DNA of 8,847 nucleotides. It comes from Acidimicrobiales bacterium (GTDB lineage Bacteria > Actinomycetota > Acidimicrobiia > Acidimicrobiales > RAAP-2). The notes beneath the pieces were generated by a model that made no database searches, was not told the origin of the DNA, and worked only from the letters and a program-made list of their open reading frames with translations. Position numbers and translations under genes: made by a program. Shown piece after piece: positions 1-6,432 of the stretch. The stretch is taken from the NCBI GenBank assembly GCA_017883105.1, contig JADGOF010000069.1:1-8847 (forward strand). The letters run 5' to 3'. How positions within the stretch are numbered: the stretch's first letter is position 1; each line of letters begins with the position of its first letter.

Positions 1-1
1 G

Positions 2-157
2 GGCGATTCGGTCCGCTTCCGTATCCACGTGGCACCCGATGACATGGGCCGGGTCATCGGTCGCCGTGGACGAGTGGCTCAAGCCATCCGTACCGTGGTC
101 GCTGCTGCTGGAGCGCGTGACGGTATCCAGACCAGCGTCGACATCGTCGACGACTAA
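2..157 (+). CDS. khpA: KH-domain RNA-binding protein, C-terminal part (KhpA-like)
   Basis: The gene enters from the left edge, and only its last 51 codons are visible, ending at TAA 155-157. The visible protein has the KH signature: a beta strand (RFRIHV), then a helix-turn-helix with the GxxG loop as IGRRG, followed by an alanine-rich helix and a final strand ending VDIVDD. This is the arrangement of the small KhpA (YlqC) family, which binds single-stranded RNA and in Gram-positive bacteria forms a complex with KhpB/Jag. In actinobacteria this gene lies between rpsP and rimM, matching its position here ten bases before the rimM start. The symbol rests on family resemblance and context, because the N-terminus is not in the window. 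Confidence 0.85.
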   Translation, partial: GDSVRFRIHVAPDDMGRVIGRRGRVAQAIRTVVAAAGARDGIQTSVDIVDD

Positions 158-167
158 GGACGCCGAT

Positions 168-785
168 TTGGCGCTTCCCTCTGCCCCCGCTCCCTCCGGT
201 GGTGGCGACAATGGCGTGGACGGCGATGAAGGCGACGGCGCGGCTCGGGGCACCCCGAGCGGGCATTCCTCCGAAGCACCATCTGACCGGGGCTCGGAAA
301 CCACGGCTGGATCGCCGGCCAGCCTGGCCGTGGGTCGGATCGTCAAACCCCACGGCCTCCGGGGGGACGTGATCGTGTCGTTGACCACCAACCGGGACGA
401 ACGGGTGGCACGCGGCTCGATCCTCAGCGACAGCGACGGCCGCGCATTCGAGGTCGTCCGTTCCTCATCGCACCAGGGCCGCTTCATCGTCACCTTTGGC
501 GGCGTGAACGGGATCGATGAGGCCAACGCCCTTCGGGACACCAAACTGTTCGCCCCTCCCCTCGATGATCCCGACCAGCTGTGGGTCCATGATCTCATCG
601 GTTCGCAGGTCGAGGACACCGCCGGGCTGCCGCTCGGCGTGGTCAAAGGCGTCGAGGCCAACCCTGCCAGCGACCTCCTGGTTCTGGACGGAGGAGAACT
701 GATCCCGCTGCGCTTCGTGGTGGGGAATGATCCCGGAGTGTTGATCACCGTGGACATCCCCGATGGCCTGCTCGACCTCGGCTGA
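168..785 (+). CDS. rimM: Ribosome maturation factor RimM
   Basis: RimM binds ribosomal protein S19 and assists late maturation of the 30S head. The core begins near residue 55 with VGRIVKPHGLRGDV, the family signature. A first beta-barrel follows (about residues 55-130), then a PRC-barrel (about 137-200) with WVHDLIGSQVEDTAGLPLGVV and a final LIPLRFV strand. I start it at TTG 168 because AAGGA (156-160) lies seven bases upstream and directly follows the stop of the KH gene. An in-frame ATG at 39 exists but would lie inside the KH gene. The resulting 205-residue protein is longer than the usual 165-175. Residues 2-52 are a Gly/Ser/Pro/Asp-rich, probably disordered extension. A GTG at 216 is a second start possibility. 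trmD follows eight bases after the stop, so the two are almost certainly cotranscribed. Confidence 0.93.
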   Translation: MALPSAPAPSGGGDNGVDGDEGDGAARGTPSGHSSEAPSDRGSETTAGSPASLAVGRIVKPHGLRGDVIVSLTTNRDERVARGSILSDSDGRAFEVVRSSSHQGRFIVTFGGVNGIDEANALRDTKLFAPPLDDPDQLWVHDLIGSQVEDTAGLPLGVVKGVEANPASDLLVLDGGELIPLRFVVGNDPGVLITVDIPDGLLDLG

Positions 786-793
786 GGTGACCG

Positions 794-1606
794 GTGCCTG
801 ATCCTGAAACTGTGCCGGGACGGCCGGGTGGCTCCCTGCGCATCGATGTGTTCACCCTCTTCCCCGAAGTCATCGACCACTACGGCGACGCGTCAATTCT
901 CGGCCGGGCTCGGGCCAGGGGCCAGATGGATCTCCGCACCCACGACGTTCGGGATGCCACCCACGATGTGCACCGGTCGGTGGATGATGCACCGTTCGGG
1001 GGAGGTGCCGGTATGGTGCTCGCCGCCCAACCGGTGTTCGACGCCGTGGAAGCAGTGGCCTCCTCGGCCGACGGGCTGCCCCGACCGCTGCTCTTGTTGT
1101 CCCCCTCGGGCCGTCGGTTCGACCAAGGCGTCGCCCACGAGCTTGCCTCGTCGGGTGGGGGGTTCTCCCTGCTGTGCGGGCGCTACGAGGGGGTCGACCA
1201 GCGGGTGGCCGACCACCTGGTCGACGGTGAGCTATCGGTGGGGGACTTCGTCCTGGCCGGCGGGGAGTTGGCCGCGCTGGTGGTGATCGAAGCGGTGGTC
1301 CGCCTCCTCCCTGGGGTGCTCGGCAACGACCAGTCTGCCGAGGACGAGAGCTTCTCGGCGGGCCTCCTCGAGTATCCGCAGTACACACGCCCCGCCGAGT
1401 TCCGGGGCTGGGAGGTGCCCGAGGTACTGCGCTCGGGGGATCACCGGCGGGTGACACAATGGCGACGGGCCCAGGCCCTGGTCAGGACCGTGCAGCGCCG
1501 TCCCGACCTGGTTGCCGCCCGGGGCGGATTGACGGAGGAAGAGGTCGAGTTGCTGGTGGAGCATGGTGAGGTGCGCCTCCTGCGCGATCACGGCTACCAT
1601 TGGTGA
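794..1606 (+). CDS. trmD: tRNA (guanine-N1)-methyltransferase TrmD
   Basis: TrmD methylates N1 of G37 in tRNAs that have G36, using S-adenosylmethionine, and this prevents +1 frameshifting. The 270-residue protein carries the full SPOUT trefoil-knot pattern: FTLFPEVI at residues 20-27, GGGAGMV at 69-75, LLSPSGRRF at 101-109, LLCGRYEGVD at 126-135, SVGDFVLAGGE at 148-158 and LEYPQYTRP at 192-200. The C-terminal tRNA-binding part contains GDHRRVTQWRR (215-225). The aspartate of the GDF motif (D151) matches the catalytic base and R130 the conserved arginine. The start is GTG 794, with GAGG at 784-787 six bases upstream. No other GTG or ATG in this frame lies before the conserved beginning. Nothing is missing, so the enzyme should be active. 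Confidence 0.97.
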   Translation: MPDPETVPGRPGGSLRIDVFTLFPEVIDHYGDASILGRARARGQMDLRTHDVRDATHDVHRSVDDAPFGGGAGMVLAAQPVFDAVEAVASSADGLPRPLLLLSPSGRRFDQGVAHELASSGGGFSLLCGRYEGVDQRVADHLVDGELSVGDFVLAGGELAALVVIEAVVRLLPGVLGNDQSAEDESFSAGLLEYPQYTRPAEFRGWEVPEVLRSGDHRRVTQWRRAQALVRTVQRRPDLVAARGGLTEEEVELLVEHGEVRLLRDHGYHW

Positions 1607-1616
1607 GCCTCGTTGG

Positions 1617-1633
1617 CGCCGGCTCGTCCGGTG
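1617..1633 (+). promoter_or_regulatory. Hairpin in the rplS leader
   Basis: The 125 bases between trmD and rplS hold a hairpin: CGCCGG (1617-1622), loop CTCGT, CCGGTG (1628-1633). It has six pairs including one G-U, with two further possible G-U pairs outside. No T-run follows, so it is not a canonical intrinsic terminator. Structured leaders ahead of rplS (L19) are described in other bacteria. That this one regulates rplS or separates its expression from trmD is only a suggestion. Confidence 0.3.
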
Positions 1634-1731
1634 TTCGCATCGAAAGCCCGTAGCGGCCTGTTCCTCTGGTGGGATCGACGCAGGGATGCCGACGGGGGTG
1701 AGTTCGAACGATCTGTGGAGAGACGCATCCC

Positions 1732-2085
1732 ATGAACCCGACTGACATCATCGACCGTGACAGCCTGCGGGACGACATACCCGATTTCCGTCCCGGCGAC
1801 ACCGTGAAGGTCCACGTTCGAGTGGTCGAAGGAACCCGCGAGCGGGTCCAGGTCTTTCAGGGCGCCGTGATCCGCCGCCAAGGCACCGGGGTCCAGGAGA
1901 GCTTCACAGTCCGCAAAGTCAGCTTCGGTGTGGGGGTGGAGCGCACGTTTCCTGTGCACTCTCCGGTGATCGCCATGACCGAGGTCGTCTCACTGGGTGA
2001 CGTCCGTCGGGCCAAGCTGTACTACTTGCGTGATCGCCACGGCAAGGCCGCCAAGATCAAGGAACTGCGGACTGCTCGCGCCTGA
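1732..2085 (+). CDS. rplS: 50S ribosomal protein L19
   Basis: The 117-residue product matches bacterial L19 along its length. The start is MNPTDIIDRDSLRDDIPDF, followed by the core FRPGDTVKVHVRVVEG (about residues 19-34), RVQVFQGAVIRRQGTG (38-53) and SFTVRKVSFGVGVERTFP (57-74). The tail LYYLRDRHGKAAKIKE is the conserved basic C-terminus. L19 sits at the 30S-50S interface of the large subunit. The start is ATG 1732, preceded by GGAGAGA at about 1716-1722. Its distance from trmD leaves room for a leader (see the hairpin entry). In most actinobacteria lepB and rnhB come next; here a DUF2469 gene follows after 102 bases. Confidence 0.97.
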   Translation: MNPTDIIDRDSLRDDIPDFRPGDTVKVHVRVVEGTRERVQVFQGAVIRRQGTGVQESFTVRKVSFGVGVERTFPVHSPVIAMTEVVSLGDVRRAKLYYLRDRHGKAAKIKELRTARA

Positions 2086-2086
2086 G

Positions 2087-2160
2087 CGGTCTGTTCCGTC
2101 CGGTCTGCTTCCGGTCTGGTTCGTGCCTGTCGGCACGACGGATGTGGATGCTGCGGTCTG
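2087..2160 (+). repeat. Four dispersed copies of CGGTCTG
   Basis: The heptamer CGGTCTG occurs exactly at 2087-2093, 2101-2107, 2112-2118 and 2154-2160, in the gap between rplS and the DUF2469 gene. The middle two copies are preceded by the same pyrimidine-rich context. Their spacing (14, 11 and 42 bases between starts) is irregular. This could be a protein-binding cluster, decayed tandem repeats or debris of lost coding sequence; I cannot tell which. Confidence 0.4.
2122..2137 (+). terminator. Possible terminator-like hairpin after rplS
   Basis: CGTGCC (2122-2127), loop TGTC, GGCACG (2132-2137) form a perfect six-pair stem with a four-base loop, 37 bases after the rplS stop. No T-tract follows. 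High-GC actinobacteria often terminate without one, but the DUF2469 gene begins only 50 bases on, so this may equally be an attenuator or have no role. Confidence 0.3.
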
Positions 2161-2187
2161 GCGTCCTATCCAGCGGCGGCTGATCTG

Positions 2188-2481
2188 ATGAGCGAAGAAG
2201 ATCTCGAGCGGTACGAGTCGGAGATCGAGTTGGCGCTGGTGCACGAGTACCGGGCGGTGGTTCCGCTCTTCGCCTACGTGGTGGAGACCGAACGACGCTT
2301 CTATCTGGCGAACTCGGTTGACGTCACCGTGCGGTCGGATACCTCTCCGGCATGTGTCGAGGTCAACCTACGCGATGCCTGGGTGTGGGACATGTATCGA
2401 CCTGCCCGGTTCGTCCCCTCGGTACGGATCCTCACCTTCCGTGACGTGAACATCGAACGGCTCCCCGAGAAGGATCTGTGA
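2188..2481 (+). CDS. DUF2469 family protein (Rv2901c-like)
   Basis: The 97-residue protein is clearly of the DUF2469 family, whose members are about 100 residues long and are found in actinobacteria between rnhB and yraN. The hallmarks are all present: SEEDLERYESEIELALVHEY at residues 2-21, YVVETERRFYLANSV at 30-44, DAWVWDMYRPARFV at 63-76 and TFRDVNIE at 83-90. It has no signal peptide or membrane segment. The function of the family is unknown as far as I am aware. The start is ATG 2188. No good ribosome-binding site is seen immediately upstream (GGCGGC at about 2174-2179). The stop overlaps the next start as GTGA, so yraN is probably translationally coupled. The usual rnhB neighbour upstream is missing. 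Confidence 0.93.
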   Translation: MSEEDLERYESEIELALVHEYRAVVPLFAYVVETERRFYLANSVDVTVRSDTSPACVEVNLRDAWVWDMYRPARFVPSVRILTFRDVNIERLPEKDL

Positions 2482-2879
2482 GCGACGGCGCACCGGTGTC
2501 ACCCGACAAGGGCGATCGGAGCGCCTCCACCGGGTGCCAGATGCTCGGCGCCGAAGGCGAGGCGCTGGCCGCCACGTGGTACGAGGACCACGACTACGAG
2601 ATCCTCGAGCGGAACTGGCGTCGCCGTGAGGGTGAGGTCGACCTCATCGTGCGCCACGGCAAGACGGTGGCCTTCTGCGAGGTGATGACCCGCTCGAGCG
2701 ACCGGTTCGGCACCGGTGCCGAGTCGGTGCTCGAGGCCAAGCAGCGCCGCATCCGCCGCTTGGCCTCCCGCTGGCTGTCCGAGATCACCCCGGCCTCCGG
2801 GCGGACTCGGGTAGAGGTCCGCTTCGATGTTGCGTCCATCACGGCCGGCAAGATCGAGGTCATCGAAAACGCATTCTGA
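2478..2879 (+). CDS. yraN: UPF0102/YraN nuclease-fold protein with altered lysine
   Basis: This 133-residue protein has the UPF0102 pattern: LGAEGEALAATWYEDHDYEI (residues 23-42), LERNWRRREGEVDLIVRHG (43-61), FCEVMTRSSDRFG (66-78) and KQRRIRRLASRWL (88-100). The family has a PD-(D/E)xK-like nuclease fold, is widely conserved, often lies beside comM and dprA, and has no settled role. In the usual motif, D55 of GEVDLI is followed by E-V-K; here the third position is methionine (M70, codon ATG). That removes the lysine expected at the active site, so nuclease-type chemistry is doubtful. The start is GTG 2478, overlapping the DUF2469 stop. Residues 1-20 are a poorly conserved leader, so a later start cannot be excluded. 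Confidence 0.9.
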   Translation: MSDGAPVSPDKGDRSASTGCQMLGAEGEALAATWYEDHDYEILERNWRRREGEVDLIVRHGKTVAFCEVMTRSSDRFGTGAESVLEAKQRRIRRLASRWLSEITPASGRTRVEVRFDVASITAGKIEVIENAF

Positions 2880-2949
2880 ACCGGCCTGCCCTCTCCTCGT
2901 CACGGATATCGGGACATCTGCAGCGTCGCAGCCCAGAAGGCCCATCTCG

Positions 2950-2961
2950 TAGGCTGCGGAG
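2950..2961 (+). promoter_or_regulatory. Leaderless-type promoter of the crotonase gene
   Basis: TAGGCT (2950-2955) fits the actinobacterial -10 pattern TAnnnT and ends six bases before ATG 2962. Transcription would therefore start at or next to the A of the start codon. There is no properly spaced ribosome-binding site (GGAG directly abuts the ATG), which agrees with leaderless initiation. A -35 box is not evident. Confidence 0.4.
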
Positions 2962-3756
2962 ATGGACAGCCACTTCGAAACCCTGATCGTGGAACGCAGC
3001 GAGGGCGTGGTCACGGTGACCATGAATCGCCCGGCCCGTAAGAACGCGGCAAACGGTCTCATGTGGCGAGAGCTCCTTGCGGTCTTGGAGGATGTGGCCA
3101 CCGATCGGAATGACCGGGTCATGGTCCTGACCGGCGCCGGAGACGCATTCTGCTCCGGTGCCGATCTGGGCGACGCCGCCGATGTGGCCGGTCGACCGGG
3201 GGATCCCTATCTGGTCCAGATGCGGGCGTTGGCCGATGTGGCCCTCCGGTTGCATCGGCTGCCTAAACCGACCATCGCCAAGGTGGGCGGGGTGGCCGCC
3301 GGTGCGGGCATGAGCATGGCCCTTGGATGTGACCTGGTAGTTGCCTCGGATACGGCCCGGTTTTCGCAGATCTTCTCCAAGCGCGGCCTGTCGGTGGACT
3401 TCGGTGCCTCGTGGCTTCTGCCTCGCTTCATCGGCATGCATCGGGCCAAGGAGCTGGCGTTCTTCGCCGACATCATCAGTGCACAGGAGGCGGCCGACTT
3501 CGGTCTGGTCAATCGGGTGGTCCCCGCCAACGAGTTGGACGCCTTTGTCGATGGTTGGGCGGCTCGGCTCGCTGCCGGCCCCACACTCGCCCTGTCCATG
3601 ACCAAGACCATGCTGAACAACTCCTTCAGCCTCTCGATGGACCAGGCCCTGGAGGAGGAGTCGCGCTCCCAGGCGGTGAACTTCGGTACCGCGGACACCA
3701 TGGAGGCGTTGCGGGCATTCGTGGAGAAGCGCGATCCGAGGTTCGAGGGACGCTGA
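2962..3756 (+). CDS. Enoyl-CoA hydratase/isomerase (crotonase) family protein
   Basis: The 264-residue protein is a full-length crotonase, soluble and presumably hexameric like its relatives, acting on an acyl-CoA thioester. The oxyanion-hole segments are clear: GAGDAFCSGADL (residues 58-69) and GGVAAGAGMSMALGCDLVVAS (109-129). Aligning F134-D170 by eye with rat mitochondrial hydratase, the position of catalytic Glu144 holds phenylalanine (F138), while that of Glu164 keeps a glutamate (E164). An aspartate lies in GLSVDFGASWLLPR (D146), the place where PaaG-type isomerases have their acid. This suggests a double-bond isomerase or another crotonase reaction more than a classical hydratase, though the substrate cannot be read from sequence. 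The C-terminal helix region (FVEKRDPRFEGR) is the family standard. The gene stands alone behind its own promoter and ends at a hairpin. Confidence 0.9.
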   Translation: MDSHFETLIVERSEGVVTVTMNRPARKNAANGLMWRELLAVLEDVATDRNDRVMVLTGAGDAFCSGADLGDAADVAGRPGDPYLVQMRALADVALRLHRLPKPTIAKVGGVAAGAGMSMALGCDLVVASDTARFSQIFSKRGLSVDFGASWLLPRFIGMHRAKELAFFADIISAQEAADFGLVNRVVPANELDAFVDGWAARLAAGPTLALSMTKTMLNNSFSLSMDQALEEESRSQAVNFGTADTMEALRAFVEKRDPRFEGR

Positions 3757-3766
3757 CGCCTGGAGG

Positions 3767-3795
3767 GCGGGAACCCGCGGCGTTTTGGACGCCGC
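3767..3795 (+). terminator. Overlapping hairpins after the crotonase gene
   Basis: Two competing stems begin eleven bases after the crotonase stop. GCGGG (3767-3771) pairs with CCCGC (3774-3778), and GCGGCGT (3777-3783) pairs with ACGCCGC (3789-3795) around a TTTGG loop. The second is a perfect seven-pair GC-rich stem. No T-tract follows, so its efficiency as a terminator is uncertain, but its position fits transcription end. Confidence 0.45.
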
Positions 3796-4140
3796 CGGCC
3801 CCAGCGATGTCGGCACCGACCTGGTGCCCTACGTGTCGGCCACCAACGCGGGGGCGCCGTCACCGTCTTGACGACGTCCGCCATCGGCGCGGTCACCTCG
3901 TAGGGAGGCATCCACCCCTCCTTCGTTCAGGCACATCGTGGGAGCTTGGCGACGGCTGCCTTGGCGACGGCTGCCTTGGCGGACGGTGGCCAGATGGTGT
4001 GACAGCGTCGGCGTAGGGTCCCGACGGTGCTTCGAGTGGCCCGTGCACCCTCTGGCGACGGCCCTCCCTAGTCAGTGTCCGGCCATCCGGCGAACGCAGC
4101 GCGGTTCGTCAACGGCCAGACCGTACTGATCGGAGGCGCC
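3782..4140 (+). pseudogene. Probable remnants of a short-chain dehydrogenase gene
   Basis: This 384-base gap between crotonase and comM has no intact gene, but fragments look coding. Directly before comM, frame 4075-4140 reads GHPANAARFVNGQTVLIGGA, which resembles the end of short-chain dehydrogenases (FvtGQtl.vdGG). About 200 bases earlier, frame 3847-3900 reads GGAVTVLTTSAIGAVTS before a stop; a central strand of the same fold has this kind of sequence. Frame 3782-3868 (VLDAAGPSDVGTDLVPYV) may precede it with a shift. No TGxxxGxG or YxxxK motif is visible, so most of any such gene is gone. The C-terminal tail is the best-supported piece; the others are weak. The stretch also holds a 15-base tandem repeat. 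Confidence 0.35.
3945..3980 (+). repeat. 15-base tandem repeat, 2.4 copies
   Basis: CTTGGCGACGGCTGC occurs at 3945-3959 and again at 3960-3974, followed by CTTGGC (3975-3980). The copies are exact. It lies in the decayed intergenic stretch before comM and is probably a recent slippage product. Being a multiple of three, it would not change a reading frame. Confidence 0.9.
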
Positions 4141-4990
4141 ATGATCGCCACCATCCCGTCCGCCGTCCTCATCGGGGTCGACGGCAAGCAGGTCTCTGTC
4201 GAGGTGCACGTTTCCAACGGGCTCCCTGGCTTCACCGTGGTGGGCCTCCCGGACGCGGCCGTCCGAGAGCCCCGCGACCGGGTCCGCGCCGCTCTGCTTT
4301 CGAGTGGGTTGACGTGGCCACTCCGGCGGGTCACGGTCAATCTTGCCCCGTCAGGGATCCGAAAAGGAGGGGCAGGACTGGATCTGCCCATTGCCATCGG
4401 AGTGCTGGTGGCTGCGGGGCCACTCGAACCCGAGACGGTGGATGGCGTGGCCTTCATCGGGGAGCTGGGTCTCGACGGCCCGGTTCATCCTGGTGGGTGC
4501 CATGAATCCATGTCCGTGCGGCGAGGGCGGTGCTCCGGGCATGTGTCGGTGCAGTGAGTCCGCGCGGGAGCGCTACGCCCGAAGGCTGTCGGCCCCGCTG
4601 CTCGATCGGTTCGACATCGCTATTCGCGTGGACCGACTTCAGGTCGAAGAGTTGCTCGCTGACACGCCGGCCGAGACCACGGCAGCGGTGGCTGACCGGG
4701 TAGAGGAGGCCCGCAGGCGGGCAGGCACAAGAGGGGTTGAGGCCAACGCCGACCTATCGGCTCCGAAGCTCAATGCCCAGGCACCGATGACCCGGCCGGC
4801 TGCGACCGTTCTCGAACGGCAGATGCGGACGGGCGCGCTGAGTGCCCGCGGTTACTACCGGGTCCACCGTCTGGCTCGGACTGTGGCCGATCTCGATGGA
4901 GATCGCGAGGTCATCGAGGAGGAGCACATCCAAGAGGCACTACTGCTCCGGAGCCAGCGCCACCTCCTGCTCGGAATCGAGTACCGATGA
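4141..4990 (+). pseudogene. comM: comM/yifB Mg-chelatase-like ATPase, internally deleted
   Basis: ComM is a hexameric helicase that promotes branch migration when incoming DNA is integrated during transformation. The 5' part (from ATG 4141, GGAGG at 4132-4136) encodes its N-terminal domain: SAVLIGVDGKQVSVEVHVSN, GLPGFTVVGLPDAAV, NLAPSGIRKGGAGLDLPIAI and AFIGELGLDG (residue 113 at 4477). The sequence then jumps, in the next frame, to the C-terminal part RFILVGAMNPCPCGEGGAPG (with Cys pairs CPC and CRC), YARRLSAPLLDRFDI and GYYRVHRLARTVADLDG, ending at 4990. Between them the Walker A, Walker B and the rest of the ATPase domain are missing. About 285 codons remain of the usual 500. The 5' frame ends at 4555-4557. 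It cannot work as an ATPase. The stop overlaps the dprA start (ATGA). Confidence 0.9.
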
Positions 4991-6340
4991 GCACTTCAGG
5001 CCCCAGTTCCAGCCCAAGCCCCGGCCCCAACAGCGGCTCCGGCTCTACCGCCGGTGTCCCAACAGCGGCTCCGGCTCTACCGCCACCACGGGTCCCCTAC
5101 CTGGTCCTACGCTTGGCTCCGCACCCGACCGCGTGCCTCGGCTCAACGACGTCGAGTCCCATGCGGCAGCGTTGGCCGGGCTTTCTGGCATGACGCCCGT
5201 TCGCCTGGCCAAGATCCTGGACGGTTTTCATCCGGTGCTGGCCTGGCATGCCTGAGGGCCGGAACCCACCTCGCTGACCCTCGACGCAAGTTCCTGGCCT
5301 CGGCTCGTGACGCCGACGCGGAGGAGATCGCCGGAGCGTACGCGGAGAGGGGAATACAGGTCCTCCTCCCTGACTCGGACGGGCATCCCGCGACGCTCAT
5401 GGGCGATCCGGGTGCACCGGCGGTGCTCTTCGCCTCGGGAGATCCAACAGCGGTGGAAGGAAGAGCGCGGGTGGTCATCGTAGGAACCCGCTCGGCAACG
5501 CACTATGGACTCCAGATGGCGTCCGAGCTCGCCGGTGACCTGGCCGCCGAGGGGGTCGTGGTGGTGTCCGGCCTTGCCAAGGGAATCGACGGTGCGGCCC
5601 ATTCCGGAGCGTTGCGGGCAAGTGCCGATGGAACGGCCCCCCCGGTCGCCGTGGCGGGCACAGGATTGGACATCGTCTACCCGATCTCGAACAGGGCGCT
5701 TTGGAGTCGGGTCGCCGAACGAGGAGTGATCTGCTCCGAATCCGCCTTGGGAACCCGAGCTCACCCCGAGGTGTTCCCGGCCCGCAATCGAATCATCGCC
5801 GCGCTCTCCAATGTGGTCGTTGTGGTCGAGAGCCACGCTGGCGGGAGATCGCTCTATACCGCGGAGGCTGCGGCCCGACGTTCCATTCCCTTCTGCGCCG
5901 TCCCCGGGTCGGTGCGAAGTCCTGCATCGATGGGTACCAACTCCCTCTTGGTCGATGGGTGCACTCCGGTGCGGGACGCGACCGATGTGTTGGTAGCCCT
6001 ATCCCTGGCTCGCGCCGAGCGTGTCATCTGTCCGGTCCCTGGTCGGAGGTCGGCCACCGCCACCGCAGAGCCCTCTCCATCTCCTGCCGTCCAGCCGACG
6101 TCTCGATCTCCGCTGCGGGCAACCCGGCCCGGTAAGCGCTCTGCTCGACTCAACCATGGCGCTTCCTTGATGACCATCCGGCAACGCGCAGTGTGGGAGG
6201 CGGTCGACGACATCCCCACGGCATTCGAAACGATCCTGATCCGGACCGATCTCTCCATTGCCGCCGCCGCTGTGACATGCGACGAACTTGTTGCGTCGGG
6301 CGCCCTGCTTGCCGGAGCGGGGTGGTGGTCGAAGCAGTAG
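4987..6340 (+). pseudogene. dprA: dprA DNA-processing protein, doubly frameshifted
   Basis: DprA binds incoming single-stranded DNA and loads RecA during transformation. Three frames carry the pieces. ATG 4987, overlapping the comM stop, opens a Ser/Pro/Gly-rich leader. A 32-base tandem duplication (5026-5084) shifts the frame. The helical N-terminal domain (SHAAALAGLSGMTPVRLAKI, HPVLAWHA) is then read to TGA 5253-5255. From about 5252 the next frame runs to TAG 6340 with the Rossmann domain: VVIVGTRSATHYGLQMASEL, VVVVSGLAKGIDGAAHSGAL, VAGTGLDIVYPISNRALW, FPARNRIIAALSNVVVVVES and AVPGSVRSPASMGTNSLL. A C-terminal winged-helix-like segment (about 6169-6337) follows a basic linker. Removing one repeat copy puts ATG 4987 back in frame with the N-terminal domain, and adding one base near 5252 joins the rest. 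A truncated but folded C-terminal protein could still be made from GTG 5054. Confidence 0.88.
5026..5084 (+). repeat. 32-base-period tandem duplication in dprA 5' end
   Basis: A 27-base identical block lies at 5026-5052 and again at 5058-5084 (beginning CCCAACAGCGGCTCC), separated by GGTGT. The period is 32 bases. As 32 is not a multiple of three, the duplication changes the frame between the ATG at 4987 and the DprA N-terminal domain. Confidence 0.95.
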
Positions 6341-6432
6341 GAGGGGATGGACTTCAGGGAGATACGACCCATGATCCAGATGATGCTCGACTCCCAATGA
6401 CCGCATGCTGGCCCGTGGGCAGCTGCGTTGTG

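Noticed and set aside
870..1457. Arg/Pro-rich minus-strand open frame opposite trmD.
   Set aside because: Composition is typical of a shadow frame in high-GC DNA, and the + strand carries a full TrmD.
2860..3816. 318-codon minus-strand open frame over the crotonase gene.
   Set aside because: His/Gly/Arg-rich with no domain pattern; the opposite strand is a clear crotonase.
3207..3911. Long minus-strand open frame opposite the crotonase gene, whose first residues (YEVTAPMADVV) faintly resemble a biotinyl/lipoyl domain.
   Set aside because: After about 16 residues it becomes Arg/Pro/Trp-rich shadow sequence, with no MKM or DKx attachment motif, and most of it is antisense to a clear crotonase.
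5999..6432. Continuation of the pilin-like reading frame antisense to the dprA 3' end.
   Set aside because: It follows only from the frameshift near 6570. The sequence loses its pilin character there, while the neighbouring frame keeps it.
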